Of a DNA stretch of 64,000 bases, positions 25,000 to 37,557 are shown one piece after another. This DNA is from Reticulitermes speratus (taxonomy: Eukaryota; Arthropoda; Insecta; Blattodea; Rhinotermitidae). The notes under the pieces are model-generated. The model was not told the origin of the DNA and made no database searches. It saw only the letters and a list, made by a program, of their open reading frames with translations. Position 1 is the stretch's first letter. Each line of letters begins with the position of its first letter. The position numbers and the translations under genes are program-made. Location: the NCBI GenBank assembly GCA_021186555.1, contig JAJKFL010000004.1:27432406-27496405 (forward strand). The letters are read 5' to 3'.

Positions 25000-26400
25000 A
25001 CAAAGAAACCGCATGACAATCTGAAAGTAAAGGTTGCCTTCGTAATGTCTGCGTACTGCATTACTCTTTTCAGTCTTGTTTTCCTAAACAGCGTCAACCT
25101 GTTCTTTCCGATGAAGAGATTGGGTTATTCCTGTGAGGGTGGAACTGAAGCTGTAAGTATAATGTAGTTTAATGGTGGGCTTCGAATGTTTAAATACTTT
25201 TTAAATTTACTAATTCCGTGACATTTGTCGTGAATTTATTGTGGTTTTATCATGAATTAAATTATTACTTACGCAATTTGAATGAGTAAATAAACGGATT
25301 TTATGAGTTTCAAAATTCCTGTTATGTAATATCGGTGTTATTTAACGGATTTTGTAAAAGCAGTAAGAAAGCGACATTTATTATGGCCAGTTTTGCTGAA
25401 GAATGTTAGTGAATTCGAGGTGCGAGCTTAAGAAACGTCGTTTAAAGCCTACTGGTTACTTGATATAACAACAGGTTTAACATTCAAAAATTGTACTTTT
25501 GCCCAGATATTGTGTTTATGTATTTTGTATTTATTCCGGAACAAACAGCGACTTTCTTACTATAAATATATAATATAAACTGACTGATTTTCATACCCGA
25601 GATTAAAAGTGTTTACTGCGCGGTACGAACTGGGTCTTTAAACAAAGCAGTTTACGTTTCGTCTTTAAAGGGCCAAATATAAACTCTTGATGTACACTTG
25701 CCTTCTGTAACGTGGCACCATACAGCCTGGCAGGAATTTACTGCAGTTTTAGGGGAACAGCCTGTCTCTTTCTTCATGGGAAATTTCTGCCGGACGACTC
25801 GGCAACAAATCGCAGTACCTTGTAGCTGCCGCTGCGAGAGCCTAAAATTTAATACGTTTTATTGTCCTTTTTTTAAAATAAATTTAAGCTACTTTAGAAG
25901 CTGCGATATCAGTTTGCGTGTTACACTTTCATCCCTTAAAGTGTTTTGTCACTCTCTTCAAAGATCAGTCGATTGTCAAGGTTATTGACAGATGCCGTTT
26001 CAACTTCACGAGCTGTATAAAATACCCGGAAATGGAGAGACGATCACAAATGTTGAGGAGGTAATGATTTTGAACAAAACAATATTTAAAGTGGAAATGA
26101 TGTGTGTAAGTGTAGACTTGAGACGGTTCCACTGAGCACACGAAGTGATCCGTGTACATTCTCTTTCAGATACAGTTTGGTGGAAATGTACAGTGGCATC
26201 AAAATCATTTTTAGAAACCATGATAACTTAGACTCTGAATGAAAGCTACCTCCTGAGCTGTGTGAATTTTGTATCCGTTCGTTTTGTGCTCCGGAAACGG
26301 TAACAAATTTATTTAATTCGGTGTTTAGAACAGAGTCTTAGTTACAGAATGTGTTTACGGATTTCATATAATTCTCAAAATAAAGACTTAATTTTACCTA
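25000..26400. other. No gene seen
   Basis: AT-rich. The frame at 25698-25988 has a GC-richer start but no recognisable domain. Confidence 0.4.
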
Positions 26401-26404
26401 AATT

Positions 26405-26640
26405 TAAACTTTATTATGCGCGTTCGCAAAATTGCGAAAAGCGACACTTAGCTTCGTCGCGTCTGTTTGTCTGTCCTTCTGTCTGTCCGCATGGAACAAC
26501 TCGGCTTCCACTGGACGGATTTTCATGAGGTTTGATATTTTGAGTATTTTTCGAAAATTTGTCGAAAAAACTTCAATTTTGATTAAATCTGAATCTGACA
26601 AGAATAACGGGTACTTTACACGAAGACCTACATTTATGAT
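26405..26640. repeat. Dispersed repeat remnant
   Basis: TCGCAAAATTGCGAAAAGCG is a palindromic head followed by the C/T-rich TGTTTGTCTGTCCTTCTGTC and ACTGGACGGATTTTCATGAG, a pattern familiar from dispersed insect repeats. Both strands are open here, typical of repeat shadows rather than a gene. Confidence 0.4.
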
Positions 26641-26786
26641 ATCTCGCTGAATTCGTCTTAGAATGAGAAATATTCCAGATGAAAGTTGTAAAAAAAATCA
26701 AAACACATGTTATCCTTGATTTCAGGCTTTCGCCGCTATGTTTATGAGATCTGCGCTGTTCTGCGATAACACGCGGCGTCGTATGG

Positions 26787-26838
26787 TAATTGCTTACCGA
26801 CGTTTCGGGACGACGTATCGATCCCATCTTAACGGACT
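26787..26838 (-). ncRNA. Hammerhead remnant, left arm
   Basis: Minus strand has GUUAAGA in place of CUGAAGA, then stem II closed by GGGA/UCCC, GAAACGUCGGUA. The damaged core should not cleave. Confidence 0.45.
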
Positions 26839-26839
26839 C

Positions 26840-26890
26840 TTGACCCTTGAAGATGGGACCGATACGTTGTCCCGAAACGTCGGTAAACAA
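26840..26890 (+). ncRNA. Hammerhead-like motif, right arm (C3 to U core)
   Basis: Stem I UUGACC, then CUUGAAGA, a perfect 5-bp stem II GGGAC/GUCCC, GAAACGUC and GGUAAACAA. The core reads UUGAAGA, a C3-to-U change (or a one-base insertion), shared by copies at 40754 and 47131, so it was probably fixed before this subfamily spread. Activity doubtful. Confidence 0.5.
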
Positions 26891-26949
26891 TTACCACACG
26901 ACGCAGCGTAATATCCCAGAAGAGCGCAGATCTCACACATTTTATGTTC

Positions 26950-28070
26950 ATTATCTTTTTTTATCCGAACATGGTGCCGTTTATGAGTTAATGTGGAAAA
27001 ATATGGTATAACCAGACAGGCCACAGATGACAATATAATATGGCGCATGCGCTTTGCGTGCTGGATAACTAAGGCTACAGACACACTCACAGAATACGTA
27101 ATAGTTATTGCTTTTGCACGGTTACAATGGTTACGCGAACGCGCCTTATTGTTGCGTTACACGTAGTTTCCTCTTTTTGTAATTCAGTGTTTGGTATATG
27201 CATCATTAGCTTAGTCACAGTGTGTGTTTACGGGTTTCATATAATTCTAAAAAAGACATATTTTCACCTAAATTTAAACGTTATTTTAGACACTACAATG
27301 TATATGTTCCCTCTGTGAGTTCGGAAATAAATTTGTGTATGTACGAAGAATTTACATTACTTTTAGCCTTTCAGGTGTTAAATATTTAAGCTACTTAGTT
27401 AATTAAGCCGAACACAAGTTTACGTTTACAGATCCTTCAACCTTTAACATCAGATTGAACTAAAATATCTTCCCAAAACTCTTCCCCTTGCCGATAACGT
27501 CCAGTGCGCAGGGACATCTACTATCGCTTCTTCTTACCCTACAAGCCCCTGATAAAATTCCCAATGTGACAATAACTTCTTGGAGCGGAGTGATTTTCCA
27601 AACGCAGTGAATATATTGCCCACATGTTACAGAGCCCTGAGTTCCTTAGAATGTTCCCAAGTGCCCGCTACGCCAGTCTATCCTGAGGCACAATGCAGCC
27701 CACGTCCTCACAAATCTCTTCCTTTAAGATAAATTTCCCTTTCTTCTTTACCTGTGTCTCCCAAACAGTTTCCACCAACAAACGTTTTGTAAAAACCCGT
27801 GTATATCTTATCTCTCCCACGAGCAATACTGGCCGCACGCGTCACGACGTCCTTTGTTTGGGAACCCTAATATTACCTAGCAAAATAATACAAATACTTT
27901 GGTCTTCACTAACAGAGGGCACTGTTTTGGAAGTTATGTCATAGACACGTATTGCAACCATATATTTTTAGCAGGTGGTACTTAAATAATGGTGGAAGTT
28001 TACTTCAGGTGAATCTGTGCATAATCTCTTTAATATTCTGAAGGTAAATTTGTCCCTTCGCACGCCATAA
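26950..28070. other. No gene recognised
   Basis: 27470-27900 is C/T-rich and less AT-rich than its surroundings. On the minus strand it gives broken frames such as LKEEICEDVGCIVPQDRLA, which suggest decayed coding sequence of a mobile element that I cannot name. Confidence 0.35.
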
Positions 28071-28074
28071 AGGC

Positions 28075-28330
28075 ATATGGGGGGAGTGGAGGCATTCTTA
28101 AACTCGGCAGTAAATGGAGGCGAGTGGACAGCCTTAACGCCTGGTGCCCTCCTCCCGAAGGACCACACCGCCTTCACTGTACCCACTGAAGAGCAGGCTT
28201 GTTGAGCTCCAGAGTCGATCTTGACCCCGTGGAGAAGGGAAAAATTTCTTGCTCATGCCGGGAGTGGAGTGTCTCCTCCGTTGTCCACCCCATATTCTAG
28301 TCCCTTGTAACTTTACCTCCACCTGTGGCC
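28075..28330 (-). mobile_element. SINE S3, inverted copy
   Basis: Matches the S3 body in reverse: GGCATTCTTAAACTCGGCAG, AGGCGAGTGGACAGCCTTAA and GCCCTCCTCCCGAAGGACCA. Confidence 0.5.
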
Positions 28331-28796
28331 CTCGTCATCAATAACCGCATATTTTAATGTTAGTTTCAGTGCTTATAGACAACAGAAAAAATATACTGCG
28401 TGGTAACGCACATTGTATTACTGTCAAATGTAATTGAGAGTTCAGATATGGCATTAGAGTCGTAAATTAATTCTCAAATGTAAGTCGTAAAGAAAAATGT
28501 TTGCAAGTATGAAGTAACAGGGAATTTGCGATTATATTGATGTGGTCTGTTTACGAGTGATAGATGAATTTTGATTCATGTTTTGGGTTTCTCACAGCGA
28601 TGCTGCTGAAGATTTTAGTCTTTTGAGATACTATGCCGTGTTGATTGGTAAACAGTTACCAGGTGACACAGCGTAACATCCAAAAAACTTCAAATTTTAA
28701 TGTATTTCTCAATTTGTTTTGTCATAAGGACAGTTATATTATAATAACAGAATGTCAGGAAATTGTAATAATTTCAGAACCGCTGCACAAAAAGAA

Positions 28797-29100
28797 GCCG
28801 GGGCAGCGTAATTGGTACAATGACTGGACTGTGTAGTCTGGACGAAGGGAACTTGTGGTTTGATTCCAGGAAAGAGCAAGGGTTTTCTCCATTCTATAAA
28901 ACTCCCAAACCGGTTCTGGGGCCCAATCAGCCTCCTATTTAATGATTACTAGGTGCTGTTTCCCGCAGGAAAAAGCGGCCGAGGCGAGAAATAGACCACG
29001 CAACTTGATTTACCTACTCTATATTTCTGGGTTGTATGGATCCATAACTTCAACTCCCATGTGTCTTTAAGGCCCGGACAGGGAGCACTTTACCATTACT
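28797..29100 (+). mobile_element. SINE S3
   Basis: Head GGGGCAGCGTAATTGGTACA with GTGGTTTGATTCC as B box; body CAAACCGGTTCTGGGGCCCA, AATCAGCCTCCTATTTAATG and AAAGCGGCCGAGGCGAGAAA. Confidence 0.7.
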
Positions 29101-29459
29101 TTAACATTTCATTAATTTTCATAAAATCACGAAAATTATGCCACCTGCATGACGCCGTACGAATTTGTGAGGCGGAAACGCTAATGTAGCCCTTTAATGT
29201 AAGGCCTTTAAATAGCGTTGCGAAAAGTGTGCAAATTTTGTTAAAGGTGAATAATGTGAAAGAATTTAATTTCTGGCACGGGAAATCGTCAGTTTGCTTT
29301 CAGTTGGACGGTATCGGCCGGTGAATTACTTTAACTAGATGGCTTACGTGAATTACAAGCATGCCTACGAATTCTTCGTGAGATACTGTTTGCAATCGCA
29401 TCAATGGTCCCATCTTTGAGGTCATATCTGATAAATTAACGTAGAGGTCTCTCCGTCAC

Positions 29460-29580
29460 TGTGTTAGGGTCGAAATGTCCAAATATTTCAATCCTTGAAG
29501 ATGATACCACTACGTTGTCTCGAGACACCATGCATCAGTCATCCAGTGACGCGGCGCCACATATGCACTGCTGCAAAAGC
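29460..29580 (+). repeat. Degenerate family B fragment
   Basis: CCTTGAAGATGATACCACTACG, GTTGTCTCGAGACACC and a CCAGTGACGCGGCGCCACAT tail recall the element at 300-370. GAAAC has become GAGAC. Confidence 0.45.
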
Positions 29581-29599
29581 GTAACAACTCGCAGATACA

Positions 29600-32165
29600 A
29601 CGCAGTTGGAATTTGTACTATAGTGGCCGGCACGAAAATAGTCACGTCTAGGTCACTGCCTATGAAAGCAGTGTTGCCACACGGAAATAAACAACACTTG
29701 ATTCTATCGACAGACAGTGTGCAACTAAACGGCAAGCTGCGCCTGGGGGAAGAACTGGCAACAACGCAGAGCGGAGGGGAGCGGGGGTGTGAGTCAGCCG
29801 CTTGACCTTGAAGGGACTATTTTCGTATTTTCGGCGAGTATAGTTCAAATTTACACAGAGTGAACTACTAAACGGTGTAATTATTAACAGATGGCTCTTT
29901 GTAGCCTCGCCGTACGGACTGAAACATGTGAATAAAGCAGTCAGTATGAGTTCTTCCCAGAATTTCTAATTTGTAAAGTGAATCGCTTCCCAGGTGTGTT
30001 ATTTCATAGGTTCGCTTTAGGCTGGATGTGAAATTGGGTTATTGACAGATCGATACAGCCGAAAGTAAATTATCCACGCAATTTCTTCTTACCAAATTTA
30101 TCTTAGGCCTTAGTTTCCTTCGAGATATGAAACACGTGGATAGGCTGATACAAAGATTTTCTCCATTGTGCCTTGGCATTATTAGAGTCTTGCAAAATAA
30201 CGCATTAAAATTTGTATTGGGACGTAGATCGCATGATGTTTTTTCGATAGTTGAGTCTAAAAATAAAATTTGTAGCATGGAGGGAAAAGCATAGGATAAT
30301 ACTGAAGGCTTTCTAATTATGTTACTGTGAACAGAATACCTGCATTCCTAACATTTAGGTCTGTCACTCATCCAAGAAAGAGAATAAATGTTTAAATGTT
30401 TGTAAGAAACATTTAATTTGTTTGTATGTGCGAAGGATATAGGGATGCAATAAAACGGATAACGAGCAAGTCAGCTAAACCTGTCACGTTTGTGAATCAC
30501 AGTTGGCAGGTATCTGGCTCGAATCTTGGCCAGTACATCGATTATCTAAAGGTTTCACATGGTTTTTGTCTTGTCCTGCAATCATGCTGGGAGAGTACCT
30601 TGAATCAGGATACGACAATTTTCTGCCACATCCCTTCAGATTGATTAGTCACTTAGATGAGGGGATGATTTTGTGATGTAGTCCATCGTAACTTCATAAC
30701 GTGACACTCCAGAAGTGACACACACGTAACTTGGTATCGTCTTATTTTAATTTTTGTTTCTCAGACTTGAAGTTAATTTCATAAAATTTACTAACAAACA
30801 TTGCACGACGTAAGCTCGAACTGCATTTTATGTAGCGCTCGAAAGCTTGTACAGGTTACTTGTTCACCTTATGGGAGAAAACACATAAAAATAGGTGTTT
30901 GCATTTTTTGACTTTAGGGTTATTCCAACAAATCCCAGTGTTCGAACACATTACACTTGCAGTATTAGCACAAGCAGGCGAATCAGCTATTTCCAATACA
31001 GTCGCGTGCTGGAACTACATTTAGCCCAGCTTTCCCTCTTCTGTATTGTTTATTTTACCAAAAAGATAACGTCATTTTATTGTTGTCAGTATCGCCGGTT
31101 TTAATTAAATTCTGCAGGTGACAGTAATCCCCTCACTTTAGTTTATGCTGTTATAAACATTAACCATAAATTCTTCGATTAATTCAGTAAATAAATATGA
31201 GCCCCTAGCGGAGGCGGGACTAACAACACCTGTATTTTCAAAATTTTAACTGCCTATTTCATGCATTTTGAAAGGCTGTATCTGTTTCATACTGTTTGGG
31301 GCGTTTGAATTATTTGATTATTTCCAAGGCCAGTTCAGTCTTTGCGCCCGATTAGTTGAAGTGTTTTGTAATTTTAATTTTATCCTGATTTCTGACATTG
31401 CCTGTGAGGTTTAGGCGTTCATATTCTCTGTGTCTTTTCACGCGTATGCATTTCCGCAAGCGACTGACAAGAGATGCTTTTACGTAACGGAACAAATGCT
31501 TCGACAGAAAGGATATCAACAGTTTAATGACTGTTTCATAGAACATTGTCTCGAAAATGTGTAATTGAAAATATATGGCTTTTTAATGGCGAAGAAGGTC
31601 GGATAAGAAATACATGTTCTGGCTGGCATAGCCGACTTAACATTTCGGCAAGTTTAAATCGAATACACTTACATTTACAGCGGTTTTAAAAAAGGACACA
31701 GAAGAATATGAGAGAATAAACGTCAAGATTGATATACACGTTACAACCGAAAGAAATCTTAAAAGAGTTGGTAAAAAAATACGTGAAAATGACGATGATT
31801 GTGTCAGTGGAAGAAAGACCTTAGTCCGCTGATCGGAAAACCTTTCCCATGTTACGAAATTTCAAGGACCCCATACACGTAGATACAAGTGGCGATACAT
31901 GCGTCACGGTACAGTATCATAATACTGACTGCAACGTGTGTGGGAACGTTGCACGTAAAGTATTTGAGTGTCAGCTGGTTTCATTTGCAGGGTCAGTATA
32001 GAAACAAACATGGTGACCAAATAAAACGCATCAGAAAATGAAACACAAACAAATAAATAAATAAACAAACAACTTAAGTGGGACAGGTACGTACAGCAAG
32101 CTTGCCAACAGCACCGACGTATGTGAAGGCTCTGCGAGTTTAAAATTATGGGAGAATTAGGAAGG
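29600..32165. other. No gene seen
   Basis: No recognisable coding or RNA content on either strand. Confidence 0.4.
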
Positions 32166-32169
32166 AAGG

Positions 32170-32830
32170 ATACTAGCTTTTAGGTGGCATGATCTGGCAT
32201 ATTTGACACAGGACCGACTCAAATGTGGGAGAAGTGGGGAGATATGCACTAGTTTTTCGGTACCATTATATGCTAGATATTACACAGGGCCGGCTCAAGC
32301 GTGGGGGAAGTGGGGAGATATGCTCTAGTTTTTCGGTACCATTATGTGCTATACATGACATAGGGCCGGCTCAAGTGTGGAGGAAGTGGGGAGATATGCT
32401 CTAGTTTTTCGGTACCATTATGTGCTATACATGACATAGGGCCGGCTCAAGTGTGGAGGAAGTGGGGAGATATGCACTAGTTTTTCGGTACCATTATGTG
32501 CTATACATGACATAGGGCCGGCTCAAGTGTGGAGGAAGTGGGGAGATATGCACTAGTTTTTCGGTACCATTATGTGCTATACATGACATAGGGCCGGCTC
32601 AAGTGTGGAGGAAGTGGGGAGATATGCACTAGTTTTTCGGTACCATTATGTGCTATATATGACGTAGGGCCGGCTCAAGTGTGGGGGAAGTGGGGAGATA
32701 TGCACTAGTTTTTCGGTACCATTATGTGCTATATATGACATAGGGTCGGCTCAAGTGTGGGGGAAGTGGAAATGAAAACTCCTATGTTCGGTACCGTTAT
32801 ATGCTATGTGTGACATAGGGTAGGCGCAAC
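32170..32830. repeat. 76-bp tandem repeat, about 8 copies
   Basis: AGTTTTTCGGTACCATTATG recurs at 32251, 32327, 32403, 32479, 32555, 32631 and 32707. The unit also holds ACATAGGGCCGGCTCAAGTG and GGAGGAAGTGGGGAGATATG. Central copies are nearly identical and the ends diverge. Confidence 0.95.
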
Positions 32831-32834
32831 CCAC

Positions 32835-33900
32835 TAGGCTAATTGGCGGTTACCTAGGACGGCAAAATTTTGGGAGAGCCAGGAAAGAGTAATAAAGTAC
32901 TTTGACGACAACACTTCGCATAAATGAAAGGCAGTCGATTGTTGCGAGTATATTATGTTGTAAATGTGCTCTCGTAGAAGATGGTTTGATAATGGGTGAG
33001 GGAGGAGCGCAAGCCTGAGCTTCGCATAGGGCGGCGAAAACTAATGAGGCAGTCGCGATTCGACATAAAATAATTTAATATATATATTTATATATGTATG
33101 TAGTTACGAACCTCTCCTGTCAAACGCCCTGACAGTACTTCAAATGAAGCCAAAACCACCCCCCCCCCTCCCACCCACATCCTTGCCAATTCCTTATGTA
33201 CTATTAGTATTATTATCCAACGCTATGTAATATTGAGCTGTTGAAGGCGTCGTTAAAGCGGACTGTCCATTAAGCTAAAAAAATCATGTCACCCCAAAAC
33301 ATTTACTGAACTATTCTTAATTAATTAATCCATGGGGCGCCTAAATAATTTTACGGTATGTGTACAGGCCTGTAAAATCCTTTTTGAACTATAAAATTAT
33401 ATTTTCATCAAAGCGTTTGAAATTCCAGTCAAAAAAAATAATAATAAAAATTCTCGGTCGGCGAGGCGGAGTGATCCGTCAGAAAGTAACCACGTAATGC
33501 GTTCAGGCTTTCATGGCGTTTCGATGTTGATGTTGATTTTGTTTGGTGTAACAGGAGAGGGTAGAAACGCCCAGTTCAAAACGGTTCGGTTATTCAAACA
33601 CATTGCCAGTGTAATCAAATGCAGGCCTATGCATGTGGCAGTGACAGTGACAGTGTTTCACGAAATATCACTAGTAACGCCGTGAACATGATGTCAGAGC
33701 TACGTGGAACAGATTATCGTATTTATAAAAGCACAGCTGGTATTATTTGCATAAGTGGAATAAACACCGGTAATACCGCCAACACGACGCTGTTATCAGT
33801 TGAGTGTTTCGTGTGATGTCTTCATAAAGCGACGACACAACCACAAGTTTCACAAGTACTAATACGTAACGGGACATATATATTAATATTGGCATACATA
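32835..33900. other. No gene seen
   Basis: No gene. A C-rich run lies at about 33160 and a (GACAGT)n stretch at about 33643. Confidence 0.4.
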
Positions 33901-33941
33901 CTACGGTCATACGCAACAAACCTTTAATAATACCGTCAATA

Positions 33942-33983
33942 AATGCTACATGTTTCGGTCTTTAAGCACCATCATCAGGCACT
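33942..33983 (-). ncRNA. Hammerhead ribozyme motif, intact core (family A)
   Basis: Minus strand: stem I AGUGC, CUGAUGA, stem II closed by GGU/ACC, GAAACAUGUA, stem I GCAUU (5 bp with one G-U). GUA is the triplet. TGAGATCTCA at about 34031 is the family's conserved box. Confidence 0.7.
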
Positions 33984-34374
33984 CGAATTCATGATTTAAA
34001 ACACAAGTAACTATGCATGTAGATGCTTTGAAATTTGTGAGATCTCACAAATTTTTACAAGCTTTTATAAAGTTATCGTAGCATTCAAATATAGTAAATG
34101 TGTTGATTATATAGCATCTATTGACGATATTATTAAAGGTGTGTTGTGTATATATATGTCACAGCACAACGGGATGGAGTTCTTTAAAAATATGGACATG
34201 AATACCAACTCAGATCTGCGTATATTAGGTTCTGAGTTTTATTGCTTAGGCCTAGCTGACAATGCTGATCAACTAGGTTTATTCATAATTTTAATTTGGA
34301 TTTGTAATATTAGTCCTAGCACTTCAACACTAAAGGATAATATTAAATAGATCTTAATTTTGTATAGCGAATTG

Positions 34375-34640
34375 CTACGGGCTGGGCAATTCGAGGTTCG
34401 AATTCAGGCAGGGAATAGAGGTTTTCTGCCATCAAAAACCATGCAGACCGGCTCTGGGGCCCACCCAGCCTCCTATTCAATGGGTATCGGTGTTCTTTCC
34501 CGGGGGTAAAGCGGCCGAAGCGTGAAGTTGACCACTCATCTCCATCTAGTGCCGAGGTTAAGAATGAGTGGGGCTATACTTCTTCTCCCCTTCTACGCCG
34601 TCATGGCGTTGACAGGACTAACTTTATCTTTACCTTAAAT
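34375..34640 (+). mobile_element. SINE S3
   Basis: B box GAGGTTCGAATTC, then GACCGGCTCTGGGGCCCACC, CAGCCTCCTATTCAATGGGT, GGGTAAAGCGGCCGAAGCGT and CTAACTTTATCTTTACCTTA at the end. The clearest S3 copy; used to define the family. Confidence 0.8.
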
Positions 34641-34644
34641 AAAT

Positions 34645-34810
34645 ACAATGTGGTGATGTGGAATGGTTTTAGGTGGCTCAGGAGAGGGTCAGTGATCCTT
34701 GGGGTTCCCTGAAAGATGGGGAATTTCTTGAGCAGATGAGCAACTGTTAGCTTCTCAATAAAGATTCTGTTCTGTATAATTGATGTTGGGATTGCTGATA
34801 CTGGAGTCCA
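34645..34810 (+). pseudogene. Retrotransposon 3' fragment
   Basis: GGGTTCCCTGAAAGATGGGG, then ATTTCTTGAGCAG and AGCTTCTCAATAAAGATTC, equals the terminal part of the element at 47590. No frame survives. Confidence 0.5.
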
Positions 34811-35559
34811 AACCCTGTACGTTGGCCATCTAAATATTATGATTGTGCTTGCGAATAACTCTAACTGAACGTGCCCCTCTTTTCTTTGCATTCGCATCCC
34901 TGCAAACTTCCCGTCCGTGTGTACGCATTAACGACTACAGAACGGCTAGACGTATTTCCACTATTTTTATATCGGAAAAGTTTACGTAAAACTGTCGAGT
35001 CATCTCAGTTTTCATTAACGCCAGAGACATTTAACGGCCACTATAATCGAAGACCAAAACAGGCCGAGCGTTTATATCCCTGCTTTGTATAAGCGCGTTC
35101 GCAGCATTTTTCTGCACATGCGCTGTTATTCTCACGCTTTGGTTTCACACAAAATTAAACTTTGTGCTATCTAAAATTGTACTTTGTACTATCAAAAATC
35201 CGTCTATCAAAAATGGGTATCAGATACTTTCGGTAGTTTGTATTTTTCCCGTAACCCAGGAAAAGCGCTACAGTCGAACGTAGGGAAACTGCGCATTTAT
35301 CGTAGTGACGTTACAAGGATAAATGTAAACCAAAAACTAACTAGAACATAATATTTTTTTGAGCAGCGAATACGCCTTAATATTTACAGTATGCGTCCAT
35401 GTCGTGGCTTATGTATTTTCTTTGGCAAGGAGAACTTTCACGATGGAATGATCCCCCATTTAAGGGGTCCTTGATCTGTGTGAAAATAATTTAAAGGTCT
35501 ATAAATACGTTCGTTTTAAGTACACTGACATTAGTGAATAATCATTGTAGTTAAATCAA

Positions 35560-35600
35560 ATTTATATTATTATTATTATTATTATTATTATTTATTATTA
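35560..35600. repeat. (TTA)n microsatellite
   Basis: Read on the minus strand it is a (TAA)n run 3' of the retroelement remnant at 35737-35898, as a retroelement 3' tail would be. Confidence 0.85.
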
Positions 35601-35736
35601 TCACCTTTATGTAGGTTATTTACAATTTTATACCTGCAACAAACCATGTTTGTAGTGTATATATTGTTACAGCTATTCTGTAGTCACAATTTATGGTACA
35701 TGCAATGTTACTTCTCATGTTGAATGTTGTGTACCT

Positions 35737-35898
35737 TTACATTACTACTTTCCGCAGTATGTGTGCAGTGCCAAATATAGCTGTTTTGTGTAGTTCCTTG
35801 ATTTCATGCTTTTCAGATATGTTGCTGAGGTATTTTCTGAATGATTTTGAGATGCTTTCTATTGCCCCTGTTATTCCTGGTATCACTTTTGTTTTTAC
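35737..35898 (-). pseudogene. C-terminal remnant of a non-LTR reverse transcriptase
   Basis: The minus strand gives KVIPGITGAIESISKSFRKY, then SNISEKHEIKELHKTAIFGT and AHILRKVVM before a TAA stop, about 54 codons without interruption. This is the well-known retroelement C-terminus (VIP..VGA.G..SK.F.KYL...GT..ILRKVL). The plus-strand frame here is its shadow. Confidence 0.7.
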
Positions 35899-35899
35899 A

Positions 35900-35937
<38 letters not shown>
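35899..35937. repeat. Palindromic (ATA)n/(TTA)n microsatellite
   Basis: About eight ATA units turn into about five TTA units, giving a self-complementary run. Confidence 0.9.
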
Positions 35938-35939
35938 CG

Positions 35940-37545
35940 GGAGTGTAAAATTCAAATATAGTATTATTTTATGTGACGACTGTCGCTAGTCACTTCCCGT
36001 TGGTGCAGTAAGTTTATGAGAGAAGTTATAAACACTGAGGACAGTAGTAGTGGCGTAAATGGCAGCAAATGTGAAACACTGATACTGGGCCAAACACACA
36101 ACGTCTGTAGCTAGAGAGTTTTACATTGCGGAGACGTGGCCTCACGCATATGGACAGCTGTGCCAGTCACATTAACACAGCGGCAAGCTGGGAATTTGAT
36201 AGGATGCTACTTTTGAGCTAGACTGAACAACATGAAGACGACTGGGGCTCACTGTGTGGCCTGTGAGGACTCTTGGGAATAACATTTATTTAAAAAAAAA
36301 TTGTGTTTGAAAGCAACGCTCTTCTCTAACTGACGACCACTTGGAAGACATTTTGAAAATGTCCGCTTCATATGTGACACCCGAATACGAAATGTTGCCT
36401 CCGAAAAGAGATGTAATATCTCTCATGAAGTTTTCAACGTGATTAGGAAAGTCACAAATATTTGCTTTCAACGGAACACGTTTCTTCGTTTTTCCACGAT
36501 TCATAATTAAAAATAAAATAACAAAAATTAATTATAAAATTATTTAAAAAAACGTCACCCCCCCCCCCCCCCCCCTCGAAATCTAACCTTGTGGCCCGCA
36601 GCTGTTTTCTATGGAAAATATGGCCCTTGCCGCTTTCCGAGTTGTGCAGGTCTGCGTTTGAGCAATGGTGCAGTGTGTGTCCATGTAAACTGTTGGGATT
36701 CCACTGCGACCTTCCTGACTGAAGACATCTTTTCGAAATAAGGACGGATGTGCCCAGAGAACTGTCGACATGACTTTGGTCCTAGTAATTGCCTGCAGCT
36801 GCCACTGCGACCTTCGCTTGTTTGTACTCGATCATTCTAGACCGGCAGTTTTCAATTTTTTTTGAACTTATTTTGTTTTTTAAACAACTCTAGGAAAATA
36901 TATTGTGATTCCTATCACAATGTAATTGTATATTTTCTGCATTTTTTTTACGGAATTGTGTTCCAGTTCAGATTCTTCAGGATTACCAAATATGTAAGAC
37001 TGGCGTTGGTTTCCCTGATGCTAATATGCAAGTTACGTATTTCTGTTCAAACGTAATATTGTTACGTCATCAATGTTAAAACACAACGACGCTACTGGTG
37101 TGAGATTTGGGGTCGTCATAGCGGTGACTATTCTATTGATATAGGTAACGCCGTGCAATCGGGTAAAGATTTGTGAGAGCTTCAGTTTTCTAATTATGGA
37201 ATTTAACTTAAAATCTTATTATTTTTGAAACATAATTATCTTTACTTGGCGGCGAATGTGGCCCTGGATTTTATGGTACGTGACCTGAAATTACCTCCCA
37301 GTCATGCACATGGAGGCGGAATAAGTACGACCACGTTCGAAACATCCGGACAGTACAAGGAATGCATCTGTAAGCTGTCTTCAAAAAGATATGAAATACT
37401 GATGTCTGGTAATTAATACCGCATGATAACAAAACAGATACGGCACTGTTCTGGCGGCCAGACGGATCTGCAGAGACAGATGGGGCACTGAGTTGCGCCA
37501 TTCTGTCCATGGCTGTGACGATGTTTAGTCAGCAGACGGTGAGTA
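35940..37545. other. No gene seen
   Basis: A poly-C run of about 19 lies at 36556. Remaining frames lack features. Confidence 0.4.
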
Positions 37546-37557
37546 AAATTGGGATAG

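Larger units (their letters stand above)
26714..26934. mobile_element. Family B hammerhead foldback, complete copy
   Basis: Flanked by an 11-bp direct repeat with one mismatch (ACACATGTTAT 26703-26713; ACACATTTTAT 26935-26945). The plus strand starts CCTTGATTTCAGGCTTTCGC and ends GAGCGCAGATCTC, the same ends as the copy at 47048. Arms 26746-26835 and 26845-26934 are inverted repeats with AGATCTGCGC at both extremes. Confidence 0.8.

Noticed and set aside
29915-29940. CTGAAACATGTGAATA as a hammerhead relic
   Set aside because: Upstream sequence has neither core nor stem II complementarity.
33497-33816. Two overlapping plus-strand frames of about 60 codons
   Set aside because: No signal peptide, domain or splice context; within chance expectation for this sequence.
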